A stretch of DNA of 64,000 bases from Thunnus maccoyii (lineage: Eukaryota > Chordata > Actinopteri > Scombriformes > Scombridae), in contig NC_056550.1 of the NCBI RefSeq assembly GCF_910596095.1, forward strand, positions 23,184,001 to 23,248,000, read 5' to 3'. The translations under genes and the position numbers were made by a program. This document shows, piece after piece, positions 39,525 to 52,450 of the stretch. Positions within the stretch are counted from its first letter, which is position 1, and every line of letters begins with the position of its first letter. A model generated the notes under the pieces. The model saw nothing but the letters and a program-made list of their open reading frames with translations, was not told the DNA's origin and ran no database searches.

Positions 39525-40632
39525 TACATGGCCAAAAGTATGTGGACACTCAAACAATACACCCAAATGTGAGAATTGATCATGTTATTGCAGAATTGTG
39601 AGCGTTCATGGGCTGCTGTAAGAGGTATCACTCTTCTAGGAAGCCACAAGAGCATCAGTGAAGTCGGGTGTTGATGTTGGGTGATGAGGCCTGGTTTATA
39701 GTCAACTTTCCAGTTCATCCCAAAGATGTTGGATGAAGTTTTCTTCCATATCAAACTGGGAAAACCATTTCCTGATGGAGCTGGCTTTGTGCATGGAAAC
39801 ATTGCAATGTTGAAACAGGAAAGGGTCTGATGCTTTCAGGGCCCCAGAACTCCAGGGGCCATGAAAGACTCAAGGTTCACTGTGTGTCAACTGATTCGTG
39901 CTGATTTATTGAAACTTGAGGTCAGGCACCACTAAAGCACAGTGTCACATGACGTGATAAGGCCTTGAGGTGCGGTCACATTACATTTCCGTCAAGTGTC
40001 TGTTTCCTGTTTTGGTGCCATGTCCAGCTGGCTCCGGTTGTTTTCAAAGGTCAAAGTTCACCTTTGTTCAACTTTGACTGGGTGGACGTGCTCAGTCGAA
40101 ATGGAGATTACTCTAGTGCTACATCACCATTTTTAGCACATTATCACACTACCAGATGACAAACTGTAGCATCACTCATATACATTGTCAACAGTTTGTG
40201 ATGCTACGATCAATATTCATTTATTACCTGCATCAGAATTGTGACATCATGTCCTTTTTTGGCACTGAGTGCAGGGAAATTTTGGTGAACGGAAACGTCA
40301 TGTGACCGCACCTTTAAGATGGATCCTGTATTGAGCAGAGTCCCAGTGTTTTTAACAGGTTATCAAGGGGTCAAATGTAGACATTTCTTTGTTTTAAGGT
40401 GGGAAAATGGTTGGAAACCAGTATCGTAATGCATTAACCCAAATTGTCATACAGCAAATTTGCAGCCCAGTAATATGCCAGCATATATTACCCTGGGGCC
40501 CCTACTGTTTAAATCTGGCAATGCTAACAAGGTTTAAAGCACACTAATGTCTAATATATCATTTTATGCTGGATAAAGATTTGCCTTTATTGAAACTAGG
40601 GGACCAAACTATAACACATATTTGTGACCATA
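39525..40632 (-). mobile_element. Larger relative of the 31014 TA-type element, interrupted by a MITE
   Basis: The left end ATGGCCAAAAGTATGTGGAC and the right end CACATATTTGTGACCATA correspond to the termini of the 31014 element in inverted orientation. Internal phrases match too (CACAAAGCCAG, TTTCCTGTTTCAACAT and CATAAAATGAT on the minus strand). The two halves are separated by the element at 39968-40313. Short decayed frames exist but no transposase can be claimed. Confidence 0.6.
39968..40313. mobile_element. MITE with GGTGCGGTCACA ends, Harbinger-like
   Basis: Terminal inverted repeats of about 25 bases start AGGTGCGGTCACATTACATT and end CATGTGACCGCACCT. The flanks CTTG and TTAAG would fit a worn 3-bp TWA target. 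The middle contains a second inverted pair, GTAGCATCAC and GTGATGCTAC (about 40167-40206). It is non-coding and inserted inside the 39525-40632 element. Confidence 0.6.
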
Positions 40633-40694
40633 TAGTCCAGTTATACTTCCAGCATGTCTGCTTGAATACAGTTAAAACAGAACACACACGTCTA

Positions 40695-43600
40695 ACTGTT
40701 AAAGATCAATTTTTTATTTGCCCAAATACTTGAACTACAAGGACATAAGAACACCCTCAGCTATAGAAAACATCAAATTTTGTCAAATGACCAGCAGTAC
40801 AAACTCGTAAAGCTTTGCTGTCTTAGATATCTCTATAAACCAACGTAAGGGAGAGAAGAAACAACTGAAAACAGGTGAATTAAATCCAAAAAATTCTTCC
40901 CTGTGAGTGAAAGACTCACTGGCCTCAGAAGTCACAGATGAGGGTTTCGCCAAATTAATGTACTAACAAAAACAATAAGCACTCAATACAAAAAACAGTA
41001 TTTACAAAAAAATTACAACCATTTTTTTTTTTTTTTAAACCCAATTCCACTGGCAACTCAGTTCCCCAAATCCCTTTTACAAACTCCCATCAATCAATAT
41101 CAGCAATCACTTTTCTTTTCCCCTCCCCCAGTTATTTAAATAGTCCACGCTGGTTTTGTTTTCAGTCAGTGATGAGATACATAATGGTCAAAAATCTGTC
41201 CATTAATAGCAGATTATTAACAGTCGGCGTGTAATAATCTGTCCCTAGATCCAAAAAATGACAGTCATGGAAGTCTTGTTATCCGTCCGTTATCAGGTAA
41301 CCAATGACACGACAGCGCCGAGCAGAAAAAAATAACTAAAAGACCTTTGGGAGAAAAAAAAAAAAAAATTTTTTTTGAGAGATTTAACAATATCTACATT
41401 CATGGTGTTGGTATGATGTCCCCACACAGGCACATACATGCACACCGCAGTCACATCATGGTATGCAACATAACAGCAAAAAAAAAAAACAGCACACATT
41501 AAAGCAAAGAAACACGCACACACACACACACACATAGACGCACACACACACACACACACACCCTCATATATACACAGTTTTGTGCATGCATGCACACAAA
41601 CTCACACAGAGGGACAGATTTACATTAAGTGCACACTTTTTTGGGATCAGCATCAGACTATAAAACCTCTACGGATTTAAGTCAATACCATTAAAAATTT
41701 CAAAACAAACTCGAAAAAACAAAGAGATGACACCATTCAGTTCAGCATCCATAAATGATTTCAGATGGATCCGAAAAAAAAAACAACTGCTCACAATTAA
41801 AAAAACGAACCTATTTAACAATTCAATCCGTTAAACCGTTAACCGAAATGTAAAACGGTTCAGAAGAAGAAACATACACCAATTGTAAGACATATTCTTT
41901 TAAAAAAAACACAGAGTCAGATCGAGCAAACTACTGTTGGAAAACGAGTGTTATCCCTTCAATTACAAACTGCTCTGGAAACACAATAAACTGTTTTTTA
42001 TTACCGTCAGGCCAGAACAAAAGAGTCATAACTGCTGAATAAACTGAATGCAATAGTTTCAGACTGATAAACTTTTATACACTACAAAACATGTCAGTTA
42101 AGGTTGATAAATGACATTTCAATGACAGACACATGGAAATGGACGCTGCAGTGACTGTAAAAGGTTTCAACCCCCTTTTTTTGTTTTACAACTCTGAAGC
42201 AAAGTGCATGTAATGATGTTTATTTGACGCTGATGAACAGGAGACTCTTTAATCGGAAATTAAAACCAAACTGATTTCAATTTAGTGCCAATCTAAAACA
42301 CATAAAAGTGACTATACAAGCACTGAAAGACCGTACTTATGTAATAGAAGTGTGACAGGTGGTCCAACAGCTGGTTAGTTACATATCTGGTTGCGAAGAT
42401 AATAAAACATTTCAAACAAATCTGTTTCCTGGAAACTACAATTCAAGCGAAGGAAGAAAAGTTTTCAAGGCACTGAACAGCCCGCTGAGTACGATCATTT
42501 TCTTTTTTTTTTTTTTTTTAAAAAAAAAAACAAGGATTATGGCACAAGTATACATCTGTTTAGAGCAGGCTGTGGAGATGGAAGAAGTGCATTAGTGAGG
42601 AGGCCGAGTCTGACTTTAATATTAGAATCTGTGGTAGGACGTCAACTGCTGCTTTGACATAAAACGATCAGTTTTACAAAGAGAATTTGGGAGGATAATG
42701 CAGCGTCCAGATGTTTATAGCCGACAGAAGAAGCTTCTATTAAATGTTGCTTGGGCTATTTTATATGATGGATTGTTTTGTTTTTATTTGTACTTAATTT
42801 AGACAAATTTAAAGAGATTTGTCTCACTATCAGCCCATCAGTTACATGAGATCAGTTTCAGTTCTGTGCATTAAAGGACTTAAATGAGACTGCAAATAAG
42901 TAAATTTCTCCTAAATGTTGCACTTTTCCTCTTAAAGAGTCATTTTCTGTTAATCAGTATCAAAAAGCCTCATTACACCCGCTTTGATTCAATGTCGTAA
43001 AGCAATAAAACATGAAAAAGTCATAAAAAGGAGGATGAAGCCTTTATGGGCACTGTAGCTTTTAAATGAGAACATGTGTGTACTACGTAACAAGTTTGGA
43101 ATATTTCCAGCAACAAAAAGACATTCATAATGGCTTGATTTTTTTTTTTCCTGAAAAAATACCACCTCTTTAAGAACCAAATGATAAAATCTACATCATA
43201 AATTGAGAATAGAGAACACGTCAACTTTCTGGAAAAAAAAAAAAAATTAAAAAAAAAAAGGAAACATTCTGAAGAGTGCAATTTTCAGTACCCCGCACAT
43301 CCCCCCCCCTCCCTAAAGTGATCCACCATACTATGTTCTTTGGCTCTAAGAAGCCTGTTCACAACTCATGCCACTTGTCTTTAACTAATTACCAGAACAA
43401 TAAAAATAAACACTGGAGGGTAATTCATTATCCCTGACATTAAAAACAAACTTAAACCATTGAACCTGTAAGTCAAGATTGAAACCAACGGCAGAAATGT
43501 TCATGACATCACCAAACCAGTGGGATGCTGTGTTGTTTTTTTTTTTTGTTTTGTTTTTTTGTTTTTTTTTGGCATAACGTCAGCCTGTGAGATGATCATC

Positions 43601-43855
43601 ACACCGGGGAGGGAATGAAAACTGATTTTCTGGACATAAGGGGCAGGGGTCCCTCCATGAGTAGATCACAAACGTAGCAACTTAAAAAAAAAAAAAAAAA
43701 AAAAAAAGTGGGTGAGTGTGAAATGGATGAGGCAATGCAGGGGGCTCCCTCTGGTGGTGGGAGGAGAGCAGGGTTGGCACAGTGGCAGAGCTCCCTGGAC
43801 TCTTGGCTCAGCTCAGCGCTGCTCAGTTCGTCTCAAGGACGCCGTCGGCCCCGTT
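40695..43855 (-). other. ubtf: Probable UBTF 3' UTR (about 3.1 kb)
   Basis: After the UBTF stop the most distal good minus-strand AATAAA is the complement of 40713-40718, beyond which transposon sequence begins. The stretch is AT-rich with poly-A/T runs and an interrupted (CA)n near 41517-41561, and contains no coding sequence. Proximal poly(A) sites are possible. Confidence 0.45.
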
Positions 43856-44873
43856 TCAGTCCGAATCTGAGTCCGACGTGCCCTGTGAATTCGACTCGCT
43901 GCTGCTGTCCTCCGACTTGTTCTCCTTGTCTTCCGCCTCGTCGTCGTCTTCTTCGTCGTCGTCGTCTTCTTCGTCGTCGTCGTCCTCCTCCTTCTTTAAA
44001 AACACACGACAACAAAAGAACAATGTTCAGCACGGTCGACTTCTATTTCTCGCCATTTACCTGAACGCTGCATAAAAAAAAGAGAGCTGTGACTCACGTC
44101 CTCGTCGTCGTCGTCTTCGTCCTCCTCGCTGGACGAGTCTGCCTCGGAGGAAGCCTTCTCCTGCTCGTCGTCGTCATCTTCATCGTCGTCGTCCTCCTCC
44201 TCCTCAGTGTCCTGCAGAGAGGTGACATTTAAGTACGGCTGCCGCAAGATGGATTTCAGACACAGGTGATAGCAAACAAGATGCACAAGACACTTACAGA
44301 TTTCTTGGACTTTGCCTTCGGGCCTCCTACTTTTGCCGTAGTTCTCCTTTTCTGAAACATCAAGTAGATAAACATTTTTAAAACATGTCCTAGAAAGACA
44401 TTAGAAAGCTAAAATATCCTGTTCCAGTATTTGACGGCACAATGAGAACCGTTACAAACCATGAGCATTTGACTTACCTGTGAATTATATTCTTTGTAGG
44501 TGTTCCTCTCTTGTGAAGACAAGCTCTGTGGAGGGATGGAAGTGGGACGTTAGATAAGAATTTTTCAGTGTCGACGATTTCTTGACATAAAACAACATAA
44601 AACAACTTCTTACAGCGAGCCACTGTTCCAGTGTTACTTTATACTGCCTCTGCTTCTCCTCGGCTATTTTCTTGTATCGGTCCTTCTCCTTCAGAGGTAA
44701 TCTCTGCCAGCGGCTGCCGATCTCAGCCATCCGCTCTTTCATGGGGAGGTGATTCAGCTCTCCGTTGGACAGCATCTCCTGAGAGAACTTCTGATATCCG
44801 TTTCTAGAGAGAGAGAGCCAGAAGCAAGTAAAATTAGAACTTCAAGGCTTCACAAGCTGACACACAACAGGCT

Positions 44874-44931
<58 letters not shown>

Positions 44932-47900
44932 TGGGATGGATGTGAGAAACTCACGATGGTGGTTTCTTGGGTTCACCCTCAAACTTCATCTTCTTCCCTG
45001 AGGCAATGGCAGCAGCGGGTGAGCGCATCTCACACAGGTCTCTCTGTCGAGGAGACACAAGTCAACTGTTAGCTGGTTTACAGATGCTGTGCAGTTCTAC
45101 TGGACATTGAGACAGTGAGTTTCTTCTAACCTCATATCTTTTCTGGTCCTCTGCTGCCTTTTTGATCCACATAATCTTCTCTTTTTTCTCCATGTTGATC
45201 CAGGTTGCTTCCATTGCTTTCTGAGCCTTTTGCCGGTCGCTCTACAAAGTAGAAGTTCACATGATATGTTCCTGTAAACTTGTGTATTTTGCAGCACTTT
45301 GTCAGAATTACACAGCTGAAGCTGGGTGTTTGTGTACTCTGCCATGCCCGATATCTCTCCATACCTTTGTAGAGTCTACATACTTGTATCAGGAGAGTCT
45401 TACTTAGATAAACATAAAGTTATAAAGTAAGGAAAAACACATGTAGTTCATGTTCTGATACTCTGTTTTCATTGTATATACTCAACTTTTATTCTATATT
45501 TTCTAGGGCTGTCAATTGATTAAAAAAAACTAATTAATCGCACACTTTGCTGTGATTAATTGCTTTTTTCCTTCTTAATATTGTAGCTTGTAATAATGGT
45601 GTTCCAAGTAGGTAAATTCAAATACTATTGTTTAACAGCATCTTTTTAACTTTGATCATAGATTCTCTCCTGTGAACTATAAAACCATCAAGGCCATTGA
45701 CTGTCCATCTTGATGGTTTTATTTCTTATATGCACTAACAGAAATAATAACAAAACCCAGGCCTTTATAGTGAATTTCAAAACCATCAAGGCCAAATAAA
45801 TGATCATTAACAACAATAAATGTGTTCCATGTTCAAGTGCCAATTGAATTTCAACAAGGTCCACGATAGTCCAAGCAAATATGAAAAAAGACCAATGAAA
45901 GACTCTGATTCACACATGGAGGACACACAGAGGGACTCTTTTCCTTCGCCAACATTTAGCCTTACTCCAGTTTCACATGATCTTCACTCTAGCTTTAAAA
46001 CTGAGCTCGCTACAGAACGACAGTACTGTGTTAATTGTGTTAAATATTTCATATTAATGCGTTCATTTTGACAGCACTAATATTTTCTGCTATAAACTGA
46101 CATCAGAGACTGAATAATGACACCTGGTGGGGAAAAGGTAAACATTGTAAACTACTTCAGCTTTATTGAAATGATATTTCTTCCTTAATGTGGTGTAATT
46201 CCTGTTAAAACAGGTTATTGTGGTGGGACATAGTATAGTGAGGGATCAGTCACCAGTGGGCTATGAGTTATGGAGAGAAAGGTAGTTTGATTTGATAGGA
46301 CAGGCAAAATAAATGTTCAAAAATGTTTTGTGACTTTATTAGTTGGTACTTTCAGATATACCTACCAGTGCAGCACAAGGTCACCACTCAAGATGGCCGT
46401 GCTTACTCTTTAGTACCACCTGTTGAACCAGTGTTTATGGTGTACTGGACCGAAGGAAAACTACTATTTTTATTCTGGGACAGAGTGTCAGGCATACCTT
46501 AAATCTTGCCAGGTAGTCTCCTATGACACTCTGCTGCCAGATGTCCTGAGCAGTCTTGGGTGGGTCTGGCAGACGACTACGATCCTCCTTCTCCTTCTTC
46601 TCGGACTCTGCCTTCAGGACTGTTTCTAGGCGTTTATACTTCTCCTAAACGAGCGAGACGACAAGAAAATTGATTAGACGACTAATTTAATATACAGTAA
46701 TGATAATAATCCATGTTTCTACCATACAGTCCGCTCCCTGTTGCCCCTGTGATCCACTCTACAGGCCCGACACTGATTGTTCTCTATATCATGACGCTTT
46801 GACTGGTTACCTTCTTCTTATCGGGCAGCTCATTCCACATGCGTGCCAGGAGCCTTGTGAGTTCGCTGTCAGAAAGATCTGGCCGCTCCTGATGCAGTTT
46901 GGGACGTTTCTCCTCAGAGAAGATAAACATGGCTGAAATGGGCCTTTTGGGTTTCTCTGGATTGGCCTGCAGGTTTTAAAACAAGACAATATCAGAAAAT
47001 GATACAACAAATTAGATGCACAAGCAATCTACTGTTATTTATTGATTTACTGTTTAATATCACAAAGATTCAAACGAATACAGGGAATGACACCTGAACT
47101 CAACATGAAACGCTTTAATTGTGATAACATGCTAGTGATCTTAGTGGCAAAACAGTACAAGTAAAATTATGTTAAGTACTAGAAACTGCAGTCTGTATCT
47201 GGACAACTGTGAGCCATTACCTCCACAAACTGAAGTGTTGTTGCTGTATTCTTGTTCTTACCTTTGCTTTAGAGTTCTTCTTTTTGGATGCAGGACTGTT
47301 GGCCCCACTGCCCCTCTTAAAACCGCCCTTATCCTCACCCAAGACCCGCTGCTGCTCCTCCTCAGACAAACTCTACAGATGTGCACAAAGCAGAAATAAA
47401 AACAATAAATTCCATTGAAAAAGTAGAGTGTATGAATGGGAACGGTGATGGCTGCGACATGAAAAATACAGCGAAGACGTACTGTATGTTGAAATAGGAA
47501 ACAAACAAAGAGATGCTTACACTGAGAAATCTGTTCATCTCGACTTCATACTCCTTCTTCCTCTGGAAAAAGAAAAGAAGACAGTATTTAGACAAAACTG
47601 TGAAAAACTGCAAAACTTAATAATGCAGGGTCATGTTTCAGAGCTCACCTGTTCACAGCGTTTCTGGTAGGCGTCCTTCTCGTTCTGTTTCAGCAGCTTC
47701 CACCTCTGGCTACACATCACCATGCGCTCTGTACTGGGTACGTCCTTCATGCTCGACATCAACTCCGCGCAGAACATCGAGTAACCGTTTCTGAAATAAC
47801 GCACCAATGATATGTTGCGTTTAAATAACTCACATCACAGGGAAGTAGTGGCCTACGACACGCGGACGAGTCAGCATATTGTGTATTTGACTCACGGAGG

Positions 47901-49609
47901 AGGTTTGTCAGGTCGGCCGTCGGACTTGTCCTTCAGGTGCCTCTCGGCCTTGGTCAGGGTGGACTTGACGATGTCCCCTTGGGTCATGTTTAACTCCGGG
48001 TGCTGCTGGATGTACTCGCGCATGGTCTCCTGGAATAATATAGCGAACAAACCCGGAGTTAGCGCTCCTGCTGACACGGTATTTTGTAAATCGCTCCTTA
48101 CGGTTCTACTCATCGATGTAGTCTCACCTCATACTGTTTCTGTTGCTCCAGAGACTTGCTGATCCATTTGAGTCTCTTTTTGTCAGACAGTTGTGTCCAC
48201 TGTTTGCCAAGACTGTCCTTAATGTCCTTGGTGGTCGCCTGGTGTCAAAGAAAGGAAGTTAACACCTGTTGCATGAGACAGTTAAGCTTTTTTTTTTTTT
48301 TTTTTTTTACATTGTGTTGTAAACACCCAAACTTACATCTGGGTGTCCCTTGAGGAAGGCCTTCTTTTCATGGTTGTACCACAGCTGTTGTGGTGTTTTG
48401 GGCTTCTCTGGTACATTTGAACCTTTCTTGGTCATGCTCTCCACAAGGTCTGGATGTTCTTCCCTACATTTACATATTACAAAACACATTTACAGACAGT
48501 TATCATACTTTTATATTGTTGCAGATGAATTAAGCAACTGCTACATCCCTGCTTAACATCCCCAGTGTGAATACTTCATTTTAAAAAGCTGTAATAAGTA
48601 ATCTCACCTGAACTTCATCATGCTTTGCACAAATGTTTCTTTGTCTCTCAGGAAGTCTTCAACATATTTTTTCTGTAGACATGAAAAGAAAACAGTGTGT
48701 CGGTATCTAATAGCACCACAGCAACATGACACGATCCTTGTTTTCTATTCTGATGCTCCTCTGATGCTTTTGACTGACCTTTTTTTTGTCGGGCAGCTCC
48801 CTGTACTTCTTGGACAGGATTTTAGTTAGATCTAAGTTGCTCATCTCAGGGTGCAACTTCGCATACTTGGCCCTCTTTTCCATGAAGAAGCGGAAGTATG
48901 GAGTCAATGGCTTTTTGGGGAAATCAGGATGTTTCTGTGTGTCCAGGAGGGGAAAAAAGGAAGCGAGAAGACCCGTGAGTTACACCGAAAAGATGCTAGT
49001 TGTCCATTATTCTTAAGAAATTTCTGTTCTAACTCACCTTTATTTTCTTGCCCTTGTAAGGGTTCTTGATGTAATCTTGAGCATCAAATATCAGCTCTGT
49101 GAGGGTCCGGAATTTACGAATCTGTGGTTAAAACACACACAAAAAAGCACCCAATTAGTTACAAAATCTGGCATTTAACAGACAATAAATCTATCTCACA
49201 ATCAATGTGAATATCACTAGAACTTGCGTACCTCTTTGGAGACTTCCTGCCACTTCTGCTTACACATCTCCGCCGTGTAGGAATTGAAGGCCACCTTCTG
49301 CCAGTCGAGGTGGGACTCTGACGTTTTGTATTTGGTCACATCTTTCTGGGGCAAGGCCACTTTCATGGCCTCCAGCAGTTTTAAGAGATCATCCTGTGGC
49401 CACACTGTGCAAAGATGAGAGAAAGGGACATTAAGTGATGAATGACATATTGTCTTTACTTGTATGTAAAAAATATATTAAATGTTGTTTTTATAATAGC
49501 AGATATGTGGGTACTGTGCTATTATTAGAAAGAAAAGGCAATTAATTATTTCAATATATAAAGTAATCCCACCTAGGCCTTGGGTTGCTGCATCCATTAC
49601 TCCATTCAT
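43856..49609 (-). CDS. ubtf: Nucleolar transcription factor 1, upstream binding factor (UBF)
   Basis: UBF binds rDNA in the nucleolus, bends it with multiple HMG boxes and supports RNA polymerase I transcription. Twenty coding exons: 49573-49609, 49232-49404, 49038-49121, 48779-48934, 48608-48672, 48337-48463, 48128-48238, 47896-48029, 47649-47790, 47521-47562, 47262-47372, 46811-46966, 46498-46644, 45131-45241, 44955-45043, 44614-44803, 44478-44525, 44298-44351, 44098-44211, 43856-43993. Total 742 residues (human 764). The N-terminal domain includes [23 protein letters not shown] boxes lie at about 105-175, 191-256, 292-358, 398-465, 470-535 and 556-625. An acidic Asp/Glu/Ser tail (about 660-742) ends DSDSD. 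Codons 215-251 form one 111-bp exon matching the human UBF1/UBF2 cassette. The first AG was chosen for the last acceptor; one three bases later also keeps frame. Confidence 0.96.
44876..44929. repeat. (AC)n microsatellite in a UBTF intron
   Basis: About 26 AC units lie 26 bases from the donor of the exon ending at 44955. Confidence 0.95.
45504..46079. mobile_element. hAT-like non-autonomous element in a UBTF intron, 576 bp
   Basis: Ends are TAGGGCTGTCAATTGATTAA and CATTTTGACAGCACTA, inverted repeats sharing TAGxGCTGTCAA. A perfect 8-bp target duplication ATATTTTC flanks them (45496-45503 and 46080-46087). The body contains the phrase AAACCATCAAGGCCA twice, with an inverted TTGATGGTTTTA between, so it can form a hairpin. 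No transposase. Confidence 0.9.
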
Positions 49610-52450
49610 TTGTGGGTGTGCTGTCTTGTATCTACAAAAAAAACACCAAAAATCAAGTTAGCACGTACAATCTTTAACAGAAACATCATCTTTATAATGT
49701 AAAATACAAATGTAATCCACAAAATGTAGGTTCATGATTAGCCCCTACAGTCATAATACCTGTATTTTTAAATCACGTAATTTAATGATAATGTTATTTT
49801 TATTAGCATTTTATTCATATGGCTGAAGTATTTTTCCTCCCCGACAAAAAAGGAATATGTGTGCGGTATAAAAGTAAAACTCTAGTCGTGGAATTTAAAT
49901 TTGGCTCGACATAATGGGTTATGTTCATTACACCGCCCCTTAAACGTTTACGCTACATGGTGAGACATAGGCTATTGCTTGTGACGGCTTCAAATCTCAA
50001 ATAACACTGCGGAGGGCTTCAACTAGCACAACTAGCTACGACAACAGGAGTCTCCGTCGAGCAAATGTTTCCAACCGGAATTTGGCGCATTAGTACTGTC
50101 CTTATTCCACAACAAATGTATCGTGGACACACAGGAGCGACCATTTTCTCGCCTAGTCCGCTCGGTAATGGAGGATTTTCTGTCGGAGCGGAGGTTGGGG
50201 AGGATCCACGGAAGGAGGAAGCGAATGGACGTGGACGGACAGGCAGCTGTAGGCGACCAGCTGACCACGGGGATCTGCTTTCGGTCTCCGACAAGGGGGA
50301 ATGGTGGCTTGGAAGCACTGCAGTGAAATGCGCCACTCGGCAGAGGCGCCTCATCACCGTTGGATGCGGATCTAGCTCCGCCATGCAAACCTATAATCTT
50401 CCCTTCATATGTTTACTCGGACTGGAGCGAGGAAATCAACATATTCTCGTATTACAGTTAATAAATGTGTTTCAAGAGTATGTTTTTAGGCCGCTTTAAT
50501 CAGGTTTTTGGCTGTTAATGTTGGGATTTAAGGGCAAAATCCAGTACATTCTTCAGCGAGGCGTAGCCGATCTCTGCTCCAATGATGGCGGCTGCTCGTT
50601 GTTCATCGTGTCCTTGATGGCCCCAGCTCACTGAGGTGTCCACCGTGTGACCCAGCTACATTAAACCTATCGATACCACCATTTATTATAACTTAACAGC
50701 TATAATCATACACATCTGGAGCCGTTGAAACATCAAGAATAACTTAAATTTCTTTAAAAAAAAAAAAAAAAAAAAATGAGAGAAAGAAAACAACATATGG
50801 AGGATAGAAAAATGAGAGCTGGGGCATTTCCATGGCCAAGGGCAACTTGGCACGCCAAATGAAGCTTAAAAATTGGACATTTAACAAATATATTTATAGT
50901 TATACGCATTTTAAGATGTTAAAATACAAAACTTTAAGATTGCTTGCATTTTAAGACAGTCCTGTTTCCGAGAGAGAAGACCTCGACTACATTATTGCTC
51001 ACAAAATATTAAAAACCAGCATCGACTATGTCTTTTGCTAACGTTAAAAGCCAAGTTAAATGTATAATATAGCTACTTCGCCGGGTTATAGACGATTAAA
51101 TTTAAACAAATTGGTTAAAATGTTCGAGATAGCTGATAAATACCGTGGTGGGTTGGTAGGACTTGCGGAGGCGCAGGAAGAAAGAGGAAAATGGAAAATA
51201 TTTCTAACAAACAACCGTTACATTCACAACATTATTTTACGGAAGAATTTATTTTAACATACATTGTTAGATATTTCGGCTACACAATAGCGCGGGTAAA
51301 CGGTGGCTAAATTTTGAGAAATAGCTCAAAGGAAACATGGTAACATCCGAGACTGAGTGGCTTCACTGGCGCTGACAAACAGCTCCAGGTCCGCCATGCT
51401 TCAGCCTTGCTCTCTACATGGAAACCTACCGTGACAAGGTCCAATGGCGCACTGCAAACTGAGAAAAACGGGGCTTAAAACTTAAACCCAGGGCGTTGCA
51501 GACTCCCGTCCCTCGACCCTAAAGCGTATAAGCGAGAACAAGAAGGCGGGTTCTCCGAGCTCGGTCGTCGGCGGTTCTGGGCTAGTCAGTGAGAGAGAGA
51601 GGGGGAGAGAGAGGGCGAGTCTCTGCACGGTGAGATATTAAACCGAGATCCCTGATGGCTAACCGAGAGAGGCGGCTGGCTGTTCCGCCAACAGCCGCAT
51701 GGAGGTCTCGGCGCGGAAACCACCGCTAATTCCCCCACGCAAATAGCCCAGTTTCAGCACGAACAGACGAGTTTCGATTAAGGGAACTGGCGTAAACCAG
51801 TAGCACGGTGTAATTGTAAGGAAATACCACGTTTAGCATTACCTCCCGGTCTTACATCCAGTTTCTTCCCCGCTGTAGAGGACAAGAAACTCGGCTATGG
51901 CCGACCTCGTCTGTACCCTACCGCAGCCGTTGGTTTATTTCTCTAGTACAAAGAGGCTACCGACCGAGACGCTTTACAAACAAAACAAAAGCAAACATTA
52001 AAGGTGAATTTTGCGGGGTTTTTGAAGCTTATTCTGGTTTGTTTATCGCGCACTCTCGTCGAATTATGAAACCGAGCGGCTGTGTTGTTGGCTTACCTGT
52101 CTCTCGGCGTGAGCCTCGGCGTCGTTGTGGAGGAAGAAGGGGAGGGTTGAACGATAGCCAGCACTGCGCCGTCCGTCCTGGGCTCCAGTCCCCGCAGAGA
52201 TGGTCCTTCCCCCCCGCCTCCATCTCACTCGCCGTCTCCCTCCACTCAACGTGCAGCAGCTTCTCTCTCTCCATCCAACCATTTCGCCACGCCGAGGCAT
52301 CCACATTTTTTCCGATTCTCGCACCGTTGTTTCTGAACACAACCCAGGGCGATTATTTCTACGCATGGAGGCCGACCTTGTCTGATCTCCAGCCGAAGTT
52401 TTGCGCACCGAATATTTGATCAGGTAGCCGAAACTGTCATGAAAAGCCAA
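49610..52450 (-). promoter_or_regulatory. ubtf: UBTF 5' UTR exons and promoter region
   Basis: The start-codon exon has an acceptor TTTTTGTAG near 49632, so the 5' UTR is spliced. On the minus strand a consensus donor GTAAGCC follows CGAGAGACAG at 52097, in a GC-rich block (52080-52400), the best candidate first exon. A second GC-rich block at about 50030-50400 and a YY1-like GATGGCGGC near 50585 could be an alternative promoter. Open frames of about 100-145 codons in both blocks overlap on both strands and match nothing known; they look like chance openness in GC-rich DNA. Confidence 0.45.

Noticed and set aside
39476-39802. 108-codon minus-strand frame as a gene
   Set aside because: It lies inside the end of a transposon related to 31014-31425 and has no recognisable domain.
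43833-44033. Plus- and minus-frame poly-Arg and poly-Ser proteins over the UBTF tail
   Set aside because: They are out-of-frame readings of the GAC/GAA triplets that encode the acidic UBF tail.
45490-46087. AAACCATCAAGGCCA inverted phrases as a microRNA-like hairpin
   Set aside because: They sit within a hAT-type element with perfect target duplication, so element structure explains them more simply; no evidence of expression.
50019-50499. Overlapping open frames of 118-144 codons on both strands
   Set aside because: They lie in GC-rich DNA upstream of UBTF, match no family I know, and openness on both strands at once points to base composition, not coding.
52039-52450. Long frames on both strands at the UBTF first exon
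   Set aside because: They cross the inferred donor at 52097, overlap each other and match nothing; judged to be 5' UTR and promoter sequence.
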